Assembly (NCBI GenBank): GCA_964561655.1
Contig: CAZLQG010000018.1
Location: 1 to 20,965 of the forward strand
Reading direction: 5' to 3'
Source: CAZLQG01 sp964561655
Lineage (GTDB): Bacteria; Patescibacteriota; Doudnabacteria; UBA920
DNA: 20,965 bases
The position numbers were made by a program, and so were the translations under genes. Under the pieces are notes generated by a model that saw only the letters and a list, made by a program, of their open reading frames with translations, was not told the DNA's origin and made no database searches. Shown here one piece after another: positions 1 to 6,503 of this stretch (positions are counted from its first letter, which is position 1; every line of letters starts with the position of its first letter).

Positions 1-228
1 ATGCAAAACTACGAAAAAAGACATCTGGGACTAATTCAAGCAGATCAGTTAAAAGATGAACTTGTCGCTGAGTTGCGGGATAGCGGTTATATTGATGCAA
101 GCGGAAATAGGACAGGGGAACTGTTACCGCATTTTTCAATTCCACCTGAAGCTCTAGTTAGTTTCGGCTCTGATTCTTCTAGAAGCGAGTCTTCAGAGAG
201 ACGTGAACCTCCAACAACCCGGCCGTAA
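1..228 (+). CDS. Hypothetical small protein, possibly 5'-truncated by the window edge
   Basis: This is an open frame of 75 codons from an ATG at the first base of the window to TAA at 226-228. Because the window starts there, I cannot tell whether the ATG is the true start or an internal methionine of a longer gene. The first 30 residues are charged and probably helical (LKDELVAELRDSGY). The last 25 are rich in Ser, Arg, Glu and Pro and look disordered. No signal peptide, membrane segment or known motif is visible, and I do not recognise a family. It precedes the secretion-type cluster on the same strand, but a gap of about 100 bases separates it from the next gene, so a functional link is only a guess. 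Confidence 0.45.
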   Translation: MQNYEKRHLGLIQADQLKDELVAELRDSGYIDASGNRTGELLPHFSIPPEALVSFGSDSSRSESSERREPPTTRP

Positions 229-290
229 GCTGATCGTCCGATACTCTATGGTCCGGATAATAGACCTATACAAAATAATTAAATTCTGAA

Positions 291-320
291 TTGAATTTGG
301 CAGATTGTAAAGAATATTAA
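291..320 (+). promoter_or_regulatory. Weak candidate promoter for the 331-1455 gene
   Basis: TTGAAT at 291-296 and TATTAA at 315-320 are separated by 18 bases. They would place transcription start within a few bases of the ATG at 331, giving a nearly leaderless message. The gap 229-330 also holds short inverted repeats (TCCG/CGGA and GGTC/GACC around 236-266) with no T-run. In AT-rich DNA such boxes arise by chance. Confidence 0.25.
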
Positions 321-330
321 TACTTAAGGT

Positions 331-1455
331 ATGTTAAAAGGCGCTGAAGAACTAAAATTGTTTTTTCACAAAAATGAGAGGCTTGACTCTGATTTATCAA
401 GGCCAGTGCCCCAAATTTTTGATGTTGCGCAAATTTTGGATGTAAGAATTGTGGAACAATTCGAAAGAATGACGAAAGAGAGCATAAATACCGGGGATGG
501 CGAAACTGCCCTTTTGGGTCGAAGGTTATTGGAGGACATTCTCTTACCTCAAATTCCCCCTATTCAACTGCAGAAATCTTCTTTGTATTTTCGTTATCAA
601 AAGATAATAGCTATGTTAAGATTTATGAATCTCTCCGTTTACGGAATGCCTATTATAACTAAAACGATTCGTGAAAATTTCTTAACGGCTTTAGAGGCGG
701 AGATTGATATAAAAGATCAATTTCAGTTTATTTTAGACATTTATGATGATATTCTCTTGGAAGGGCATATAGCAGAAGAATTAGGCAGCGCCGTGTTAGA
801 CTGCGAGGAAAAATTAGGAAACGAAGCTTTGATGGGGGATAATAATAAAGCTATCCCCCAAACAGTTGGAAACTGGTTAAAACTATATATTCAATTTGGA
901 TTATCAGGTCCCGAGCATAAAACAGGTTCTTTATCAAGAATCCAATTTTTTAGAGCCAACCCAAGCGCATTAAAGCTATCAAGGTATGATCAAAAGATAT
1001 TGCTTCAAATTTTTAGACTTTATGATTGGTTAAGATATGGCGAAAAAATTGAAGGTGAAGAAATTGTAGAGTCGGGAACAGAGGCGAAAGAGATTTTGGA
1101 GCCGGCGGAAAAACAGACGAAAGGGAGGGTGGAAGCGGTTCCGGAAGCGCAAGCGCCGTCGCAATCCATTTCTGGTTGGCAAACATCCCAAAAACCGGGT
1201 AGGGATTTTAAACCGGTTGAGAGTATGAATATTCAGGATATTCTTAAAGGAAGGGGTGTTCAGCGGACGGCGCAAACAAGAATAAATCCTTTAGGCCCGC
1301 AGGCAAAGGAGAGCAATGTTGGTAAGGAAGTTTCCCGCGGGCAAACAAATATTCCAAGCGCTGCCATGCGGGCGGAAAAGCCTTCGGTGGACATTGACCG
1401 AAAATTAGAAGAACTTTCCAAAAAAGTTAAAAAGAGGCTGGATAATAAAAGCTAA
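331..1455 (+). CDS. Hypothetical protein upstream of the PrgI/VirB4 cluster
   Basis: This 374-residue protein has no family that I recognise. Residues 1 to about 250 look like a compact, mostly helical domain with alternating hydrophobic and charged residues and no membrane segment. From about 250 onward the chain becomes low-complexity, rich in Glu, Lys, Pro and Gln, and ends in a short Lys/Glu-rich helix (KLEELSKKVKKRL). The frame starts at ATG 331 right after TTAAGGT, with at best a very short Shine-Dalgarno, and ends at TAA 1453-1455, 16 bases before the next ATG. Tight spacing suggests cotranscription with the 433-residue gene that follows. It is soluble and cytoplasmic by appearance. 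Its position just before prgI and virB4 suggests an accessory role in that machine, but nothing in the sequence proves it. Confidence 0.75.
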   Translation: MLKGAEELKLFFHKNERLDSDLSRPVPQIFDVAQILDVRIVEQFERMTKESINTGDGETALLGRRLLEDILLPQIPPIQLQKSSLYFRYQKIIAMLRFMNLSVYGMPIITKTIRENFLTALEAEIDIKDQFQFILDIYDDILLEGHIAEELGSAVLDCEEKLGNEALMGDNNKAIPQTVGNWLKLYIQFGLSGPEHKTGSLSRIQFFRANPSALKLSRYDQKILLQIFRLYDWLRYGEKIEGEEIVESGTEAKEILEPAEKQTKGRVEAVPEAQAPSQSISGWQTSQKPGRDFKPVESMNIQDILKGRGVQRTAQTRINPLGPQAKESNVGKEVSRGQTNIPSAAMRAEKPSVDIDRKLEELSKKVKKRLDNKS

Positions 1456-1471
1456 ACTAATAGACGAACAA

Positions 1472-2773
1472 ATGCAATCGCAACAACTTGCTAAAATCAA
1501 AAATCTAATCAACACTTCCCAGATTTTAGACCAGACGGAAAGGGAAGAATGGCTCACGCTTTTGCCGCTTATGAACGACAAGCAGCTTTTGGAGCTCCAG
1601 AGAATTTTAACCAGCCCCGTGGCAGCAGAAGCTCCTGCTCCGCGCTTTGCCCCGCCGGCAGTATCTTCCGGCCAAGTTTCAAAAGTTTCTAAAACCCTTC
1701 CTCTTAAGCATATTATGAATTTGCCTGCTTGGGAAAAACCCGGTCTTGCGCCTGCGGAAATTGCCAAAACACAAGCAGGAATAAAGAAGAGCGGTTTTTT
1801 GTCAAAGTTGAAGTCCATTTTGAAGGAAAAGGAACTGCCCGAGGGCCATCCGGAGTTTGAGTTAGAACTGCCTGCCTTACCCTTGACGGCGAGTCAGGGC
1901 AGGCCGGTTCCAGGAGCGGAGACCGGCAAGAAATTTGACGACAATCAGAAGATAAAAAAGGTTCCGCCTGCCGGCAAACCTGAGTCCGTAAAACAAATTT
2001 TGGCACAGCGTCCTTTGAAGAAAGAACGGCCCGCACCGAAGGTGCCGCTTCCCCAAAAGTCTACTGGCTTTTTAGCGGACAAAACCAAACCGGTAGGTTT
2101 GGCTCCAGCACAAAATATCATGACGAAGAATTTAAATCTGACTTTGGGCAAAGGCAGTAGCGCGTTAATTTACAGCAGCAAAGGGGTTGATAAACTGGAG
2201 CACAAAGAGGCTAAGCAGGCGCTTTCGGTTTTGAATTTAAAGGACGCAGGAATGCCGAAGAAAGATGTAGCTGTAAGTCAGACAGGAGAGATAGCAAAGA
2301 CACGGCAAGTTGAATTCGAGGATAAAAATCAGCCACGCAAGGTTGAGTGGGAGGCGGTTTTTCCTGCCCAAAAAATAGCAGATATGCCGCTGGAGCCGGA
2401 GGCTCATAAAGGCATTGACAAATGGCCGCAGTTGGAATCGGTTGTTTCCCGTCCTACAACTGGAGCTTCGCAAGTAGCTTTGGATTTGGATACGCTTGAT
2501 CAGCTTTCCGAGTTTAATATTGCTCAGTTTGAGGGTGGTTCCTTGGAAGATCTGGTTGTTAAAATAAAAAAATTAGTTAAGATGTTTGGTTATCACAATG
2601 TAGTTTTTAATTTGGAAAAAAGCCCGCTTTTTAAAGCTTATATAAATACCGGAATGCAGTTGTTAAATGAGAGGGCCGACAAAGTCGGCCAGGCTGTTAT
2701 CAAGGACAATTTTTTAAATAAAAGAGAATTTGAAAAGTTTGTTGATTTATTGCGGCAAATTCAGGCGGTATAG
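1472..2773 (+). CDS. Hypothetical protein with conserved-looking ends and a Pro/Lys-rich linker
   Basis: This is a 433-residue protein of unrecognised family. Residues 1-48 form a predicted helical domain (LTLLPLMNDKQLLELQRIL). Residues about 50-340 are a long Pro-, Lys-, Ala- and Gln-rich linker of low complexity. Residues about 345-433 are a second folded-looking helical domain (FEGGSLEDLVVKIKKLVKMF, then NKREFEKFVDLLRQIQ). No membrane segment or signal peptide is seen. It follows the 374-residue gene by 16 bases, and both share the layout of folded part plus disordered part, which suggests partner scaffolding proteins. Downstream lies the structured prgI leader with its own promoter-like box, so this may be the last gene of its transcript. 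The start at ATG 1472 has no clear Shine-Dalgarno. Confidence 0.75.
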   Translation: MQSQQLAKIKNLINTSQILDQTEREEWLTLLPLMNDKQLLELQRILTSPVAAEAPAPRFAPPAVSSGQVSKVSKTLPLKHIMNLPAWEKPGLAPAEIAKTQAGIKKSGFLSKLKSILKEKELPEGHPEFELELPALPLTASQGRPVPGAETGKKFDDNQKIKKVPPAGKPESVKQILAQRPLKKERPAPKVPLPQKSTGFLADKTKPVGLAPAQNIMTKNLNLTLGKGSSALIYSSKGVDKLEHKEAKQALSVLNLKDAGMPKKDVAVSQTGEIAKTRQVEFEDKNQPRKVEWEAVFPAQKIADMPLEPEAHKGIDKWPQLESVVSRPTTGASQVALDLDTLDQLSEFNIAQFEGGSLEDLVVKIKKLVKMFGYHNVVFNLEKSPLFKAYINTGMQLLNERADKVGQAVIKDNFLNKREFEKFVDLLRQIQAV

Positions 2774-2845
2774 CAGAGAATTAAGAATAAAATTATAATT
2801 CCTCATTCCTGATTCCAGATTTTTCATTGTGATTATAAAAATTTT

Positions 2846-2877
2846 TTGGTTAGAATGATAAAATTTTATGTTATAAT
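2846..2877 (+). promoter_or_regulatory. Candidate promoter of the prgI-virB4 operon
   Basis: A perfect -10 hexamer TATAAT lies at 2872-2877. The upstream -35 is poor: TTGGTT at 2846-2851 is spaced 20 bases, and TTAGAA at 2850-2855 is spaced 16. Transcription would begin near 2884, about 10 bases before the first helix of the structured leader. That position is what makes the box credible despite the AT-rich setting. The preceding gap 2774-2845 shows no convincing terminator. Confidence 0.45.
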
Positions 2878-2883
2878 TATCTA

Positions 2884-3124
2884 GTAAGATTATGCAACTC
2901 AGTAATACAACCTCCCATTAGCTGCTGCGAATTCGATGATAGAGAGGTGTGCTGAGTTGGAATGGGGGTGGTCGGCCAAAAAACTATCCGTTTAATTTTG
3001 TAGCAGCTAAAGGCCGACGCCCAAAATCAGCAGATTTATCTTTTTAATTAGTTAAACATCCTAAATTATTAATTTCATTTTTTACGCCTTGTTAGGCGTT
3101 TGGAATGGGAGGTTGATATACCGA
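2884..3124 (+). promoter_or_regulatory. Structured 5' leader RNA of the prgI operon with pseudoknot and anti-Shine-Dalgarno
   Basis: Several exact complementarities are visible. Helix A: 2895-2902 CAACTCAG with 2952-2959 CTGAGTTG, extended by 2903-2904/2950-2951. Helix A2 inside it: 2910-2914 ACCTC with 2944-2948 GAGGT. Helix B: 2971-2977 GTCGGCC with 3012-3018 GGCCGAC, extended by GGGT/GCCC around a bulged G. The loop strands also pair: 2918-2928 with 3000-3010 gives 11 pairs with a single G-T wobble, a loop-loop pseudoknot. In addition, 2908-2919 CAACCTCCCATT is the exact complement of 3104-3115, which contains the GGGAGG ribosome site of prgI, so a ribosome-masking fold competes with helix A2. 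A small hairpin ACGCCT/AGGCGT at 3084-3099 sits just before the ribosome site. I recognise no known riboswitch or ribozyme consensus. It could instead be a separate small RNA. Confidence 0.6.
3104..3115 (+). promoter_or_regulatory. Ribosome binding region that fixes the prgI start
   Basis: AATGGGAGGTTG carries the strongest Shine-Dalgarno core (GGGAGG, 3107-3112) in the window, 12 bases before GTG 3125. Most other genes here have weak or no such site. The same 12 bases are exactly complementary to 2908-2919 in the leader. A near copy, TTGGAATGGG at 2957-2966, occurs in the leader as well and matches 3100-3109. Confidence 0.55.
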
Positions 3125-3580
3125 GTGCAATTTCCAGTACCTCAATTTACAGAGGTCGAAGACAAAATCATCGGCCCGCTAACTCTTAAGCAGTTCGGGA
3201 TAATTTTCGCCGCCGGAATTTTTATTTTCCTTTTTTATTCGGCGACGAAAAGCATATTGGTGTTGGTTTTTGTTTTTATGTTAATTGGCCTTCCAGCTTT
3301 AACGTTGGCCTTTGGTAAAATTAACGGCAGGGCGGTTTATATGGCCTTACCGGTTTTAATGAAATTTTTTACCAGCCCCAAAGTGCTGATATTCCATAAG
3401 GAATTAGGCAAAAACTTTCAAGAAAATATTAAAATAAAAGAAGTAAAAATGGAAAATCAAGAAACTGTACAGGACACAGATCAAACGCCGCAAGACCCGC
3501 AGGCCAGGCTTTTAAAGTTAAATCGTTTGCTTGAAGAACAGGCAAGCAGAGAAAAGGAACTCGCCAGGCAGATTCATTAA
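3125..3580 (+). CDS. prgI: PrgI family membrane protein of a VirB4-linked secretion system
   Basis: PrgI-type proteins are small inner-membrane partners of VirB4 ATPases in Gram-positive-style type IV secretion and are common in CPR genomes. The N-terminus QFPVPQFTEVEDKIIGPLT is the family signature, normally at the very start of the protein. I therefore place the start at GTG 3125 (151 aa) rather than at the in-frame TTG 3089, which would add 12 atypical residues and lie upstream of the ribosome site GGGAGG. Residues about 22-65 hold two adjacent hydrophobic segments (FGIIFAAGIFIFLFY; ILVLVFVFMLIGLPALTL), predicted to form a membrane hairpin. The C-terminal 50 residues are a charged, Gln/Glu-rich cytoplasmic tail with a short helix. 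The gene is followed after 16 bases by the TraC-like gene and then virB4. Translation may be controlled by the leader described at 2884-3124. Confidence 0.85.
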   Translation: MQFPVPQFTEVEDKIIGPLTLKQFGIIFAAGIFIFLFYSATKSILVLVFVFMLIGLPALTLAFGKINGRAVYMALPVLMKFFTSPKVLIFHKELGKNFQENIKIKEVKMENQETVQDTDQTPQDPQARLLKLNRLLEEQASREKELARQIH

Positions 3581-3596
3581 TTAACGGAACTTTTTT

Positions 3597-4289
3597 ATGG
3601 AACTGGAGATGAAAAAAAAGAATAAGCAATCGAGCAAAACCACCCAAAGCTTTTTGAGAATTAGTGAAATTAAGAATGACACGGTGGTTTTGGACGACGG
3701 CAGTTTAAGAGCAGTTATTGCCGTGTCTTCTACAAATTTCGATTTGAAAAGTCAAGACGAGCAAAACTCCATAATTTTTAACTTCCAAAGGTTCTTAAAT
3801 TCCCTGGATTTCTCAATTCAAATTCTAATGCAAAGCAGGAAAATGGAAATCGGCGGATATATTGACAAACTAAAAAAAATCGCACAAAAACAAACCAATG
3901 AACTTTTAAGGGTCCAGACCACCGAATATACTGAATTTATCAGCCGTTTGATTGAAAATGCAAGTATTATGAATAAAAGTTTTTATATAGTTGTGCCTTT
4001 AGGCGAAAGCATTCTGCCCAAAACCAGAGGTTTTTTTAGCCGCTTTTTTGGTGGAGGCAAGGCTAAAGAGACCGCGGAAAGAATAGAAAATTTTGAAAAA
4101 GCCAAAGAGAAACTGGATACCCGCGTTTTGGAAATTGTTTCAAATCTTTCGGGCATTGGAATTAGGGGTATCAGATTGACTACGGAAGAAATTATTCAGT
4201 TGTATTACAATTCTTATAATTTTCAGGCCGGGCCGGTTATTGACCCAAAGTCGTTAAGTGAAATCAAAATTGCTGAAGTTAATAAATAA
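3597..4289 (+). CDS. TraC/VirB4 N-terminal-domain-like protein (separate gene)
   Basis: This 230-residue protein resembles the non-ATPase N-terminal part of VirB4/TraC proteins. It has a beta-rich segment with the typical IKNDTVVLDDGSLRAVIAVS start (about residues 26-46), then FLNSLDFSIQILMQSRKMEI, a helical middle, and FYIVVPLGES around 127-136. The Gly-rich stretch RFFGGGKAK at about 148-155 looks like a flexible loop. There is no Walker motif and no membrane segment. The next gene, 12 bases downstream, supplies the ATPase, so the VirB4 function appears divided between two proteins. A start at ATG 3597 has only GGAA in front of it; ATG 3612 (after GGAG) is an alternative that would remove five residues. 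Assignment rests on motif resemblance and operon context. Confidence 0.7.
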   Translation: MELEMKKKNKQSSKTTQSFLRISEIKNDTVVLDDGSLRAVIAVSSTNFDLKSQDEQNSIIFNFQRFLNSLDFSIQILMQSRKMEIGGYIDKLKKIAQKQTNELLRVQTTEYTEFISRLIENASIMNKSFYIVVPLGESILPKTRGFFSRFFGGGKAKETAERIENFEKAKEKLDTRVLEIVSNLSGIGIRGIRLTTEEIIQLYYNSYNFQAGPVIDPKSLSEIKIAEVNK

Positions 4290-4301
4290 TCTAATTTAGA
4301 A

Positions 4302-6374
4302 ATGAGCTTATTCGGACCGCAAGAAGATCAATTTAAAATGCCGCAGCAAACTCTTCCTTCGCAAGATGACACGTTGATCCAGGAAGAGCTTGTGGCTCTT
4401 AAGCCTTTGCAAAAAGTGCCGAGTCGGGTTGTGGCTGTGCCTCTTGAGCCACAAATCTCTCCCAAACAGAAACCGGGTGAAGAAATAGTGGAAGAAAGCA
4501 TTAAGAGGCAGCAAGAAAGCAAAAAAGAGCAGGATAAACTTTTGGAAAAACAAAGAAAACTTGAAGATAAAAAACAAAGGCTTGCAGTATTGGAGCAGGA
4601 AAGAAATTTAAGCAGACAACTTTCCGAAGTCGACAGAACGTATCGTGAGGGACTGACGACATTAAAAGATTTGCTCGCACCGGCTTCTCTGAAGTTTGAG
4701 GCTTCCCATTTCGAGTTAAACGGCAGATTTGGCAGAAGCTTCTTTGTTTTGACTTATCCAAGATTTCTTTCCACTAATTGGCTTTCGTCCGTAATTCAAT
4801 CGGAGGGTGAATTGGATTTGTCTATGTTTATTTATCCGATTGATTCCGCCACCATTTTAAAAAAGCTAAAATCCAAAGTGGGAGAAATTGGTTCACAGAT
4901 GGCTATTAATCAGGAAAAGGGCAAAGTTAGGGATCCGATGTTGGAGACCGCCTATCATGACGTGGAAGGTTTGCGCGACGCGTTGGTGCAGGGAACCGAA
5001 AGATATTTCAGGTTCGCTCTGTATTTTACCATTTATGCAGACGACTTAAAGGAGCTGGACAAAAATTCCGCAGGGCTGGAAAGCGCTCTTGGCAGCAAGC
5101 TGATTGTGACCAAAAGAGCGCTTATGCAGACCCAATCCGGTTTTAATTCTACTTTGCCTTTAGGTTTGGACGAAATGGATGTGGCAAGCAATATGAATAC
5201 CAGCCCCCTATCCAGCGCTTTTCCGTTCGTTTCTTCTGATCTGACTTCTAACGACGGTATTTTATACGGCATTAACCGCCACAACAACAGCCTGATTTTA
5301 TTTGACCGGTTTGCTTTGGAAAACGCCAACGCGGTAGTCTTTGCAAAAAGCGGCGCCGGAAAATCTTATGCCATTAAACTTGAAATTTTGAGGTCTTTGA
5401 TGGTTGGCACGGAAGTGATTGTGGTTGATCCGGAAAATGAATACAAACACTTGGCCGACGCGGTAGGCGGCACTTATTTAAGCGTATCGTTAAATTCCAA
5501 TTCGCGCATTAACCCGTTTGATTTGCCCATTGGTCTTGAAGGCGAGGATAATTCCGATATCTTGCGCAGCGCGGTGGTTAATTTGCTCGGTTTGTTTAAT
5601 TTGATGCTCGGGAAGTTAAATCCTACTGAAGAGGCTTTCATGGATAAAGCAATCTGGCAGACTTATGCCAAAAAAGATATCACCCCAGAAATCCAAGATT
5701 TTAGAACCGTGGAACCGCCGACAATGGACGACTTATTGGAAATTTTAAAAGGCACGGTTGGCGCGGAAAGCCTGGCGCAAAGGCTTATGAAATATACAGA
5801 AGGGACTTTTGCGGGGTTGTTTAATCAGCCCACGAACGTGGTTTTGAACAACCAGCTGGTGGTATTTTCCATAAGGGATTTGGAAGATGAACTTCGGCCA
5901 ATCGCAATGTATATTATTCTGAGCTACATTTGGAATACTGTGAGAAGCGAGCTTAAAAAAAGGATTCTAGTGATTGATGAAGCCTGGATAATGATGCAGC
6001 ATGAAGACAGCGCTAGATTCGTTTTTGGCATAGCCAAGCGCGCCAGAAAATATTATTTGGGGCTGACAACAATTACGCAGGACGTGGCGGACTTTATGGC
6101 CAGCTCTTATGGAAAGCCGATAGTTACCAATTCTTCCATGCAGCTTTTGTTAAAACAGAGCCCTGCGGCAATCAACATTATCGCAGAAACTTTTTTCTTA
6201 ACCGAAGGGGAAAAGTACTTGCTTTTGGAAAGTGAAGTCGGAGAGGGTATATTCTTTGCGGGGCTTAAGCACGCTGCCATCAAGGTTTATGCTTCTTATG
6301 TAGAAGACCAGATAATTACTACTGACCCGAAACAGCTTTTGGAAATTCAAGAAAGCCAAGAACAAATTAGCTAA
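4302..6374 (+). CDS. virB4: VirB4-like type IV secretion ATPase
   Basis: The 690-residue protein is the motor ATPase of the secretion cluster. Residues about 60-120 are a highly charged coiled coil (KEQDKLLEKQRKLEDKKQ). Residues about 125-340 match the middle region of VirB4/TraC proteins, ending in the substrate-independent strand LYGINRHNNSLILFDRF. The nucleotide site is clear: Walker A AKSGAGKS at 348-355 with Lys354, followed by VIVVDPENEY, and Walker B ILVIDEAW at about 555-562 with Asp559-Glu560. The segment LTTITQDVADF near 590 is the HerA/FtsK-superfamily motif with the sensor Gln. No membrane helix is present, so it is probably a peripheral cytoplasmic ATPase docked on PrgI. The usual N-terminal part is in the preceding gene. 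Length is complete for a VirB4 core. Confidence 0.92.
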   Translation: MSLFGPQEDQFKMPQQTLPSQDDTLIQEELVALKPLQKVPSRVVAVPLEPQISPKQKPGEEIVEESIKRQQESKKEQDKLLEKQRKLEDKKQRLAVLEQERNLSRQLSEVDRTYREGLTTLKDLLAPASLKFEASHFELNGRFGRSFFVLTYPRFLSTNWLSSVIQSEGELDLSMFIYPIDSATILKKLKSKVGEIGSQMAINQEKGKVRDPMLETAYHDVEGLRDALVQGTERYFRFALYFTIYADDLKELDKNSAGLESALGSKLIVTKRALMQTQSGFNSTLPLGLDEMDVASNMNTSPLSSAFPFVSSDLTSNDGILYGINRHNNSLILFDRFALENANAVVFAKSGAGKSYAIKLEILRSLMVGTEVIVVDPENEYKHLADAVGGTYLSVSLNSNSRINPFDLPIGLEGEDNSDILRSAVVNLLGLFNLMLGKLNPTEEAFMDKAIWQTYAKKDITPEIQDFRTVEPPTMDDLLEILKGTVGAESLAQRLMKYTEGTFAGLFNQPTNVVLNNQLVVFSIRDLEDELRPIAMYIILSYIWNTVRSELKKRILVIDEAWIMMQHEDSARFVFGIAKRARKYYLGLTTITQDVADFMASSYGKPIVTNSSMQLLLKQSPAAINIIAETFFLTEGEKYLLLESEVGEGIFFAGLKHAAIKVYASYVEDQIITTDPKQLLEIQESQEQIS

Positions 6375-6503
6375 ATTCCAAATAACAAATAACAAATTCC
6401 AAATAAATTCCAAGTTCCAAATTCCAATTGTCATTTTTAATTCGAATTTGATTATTTGGTTATTATTTGGAGTTTGGTCTTGTAATTTGGAATTTTAAAT
6501 TGT
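6365..6503 (+). repeat. AT-rich imperfect inverted repeat between virB4 and the next gene
   Basis: The gap is built from iterated AATTCCAAATAACAAAT-type units on the left (6374-6428) and their inverted counterparts, such as TTGGTTATTATTTGGAG and TTGTAATTTGGAATTTT, on the right (6453-6500). The arms are imperfectly complementary and could form a long AU-rich hairpin in the message. It may be a dispersed intergenic element. No gene is visible here. Confidence 0.6.

Noticed and set aside
2774..2845. Terminator after the 433-residue gene
   Set aside because: The segment is AT-rich with no stable stem before a T-run.
3089..3124. TTG start for prgI giving 12 more residues
   Set aside because: The family start is at QFPVPQF and the strong ribosome site lies between the TTG and GTG 3125.
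2884..3124. Known riboswitch or ribozyme in the prgI leader
   Set aside because: I compared it by memory with c-di-GMP, ZTP, fluoride, cobalamin, twister, hammerhead and HDV-type cores and found no consensus; a covariance-model search is needed to be certain.
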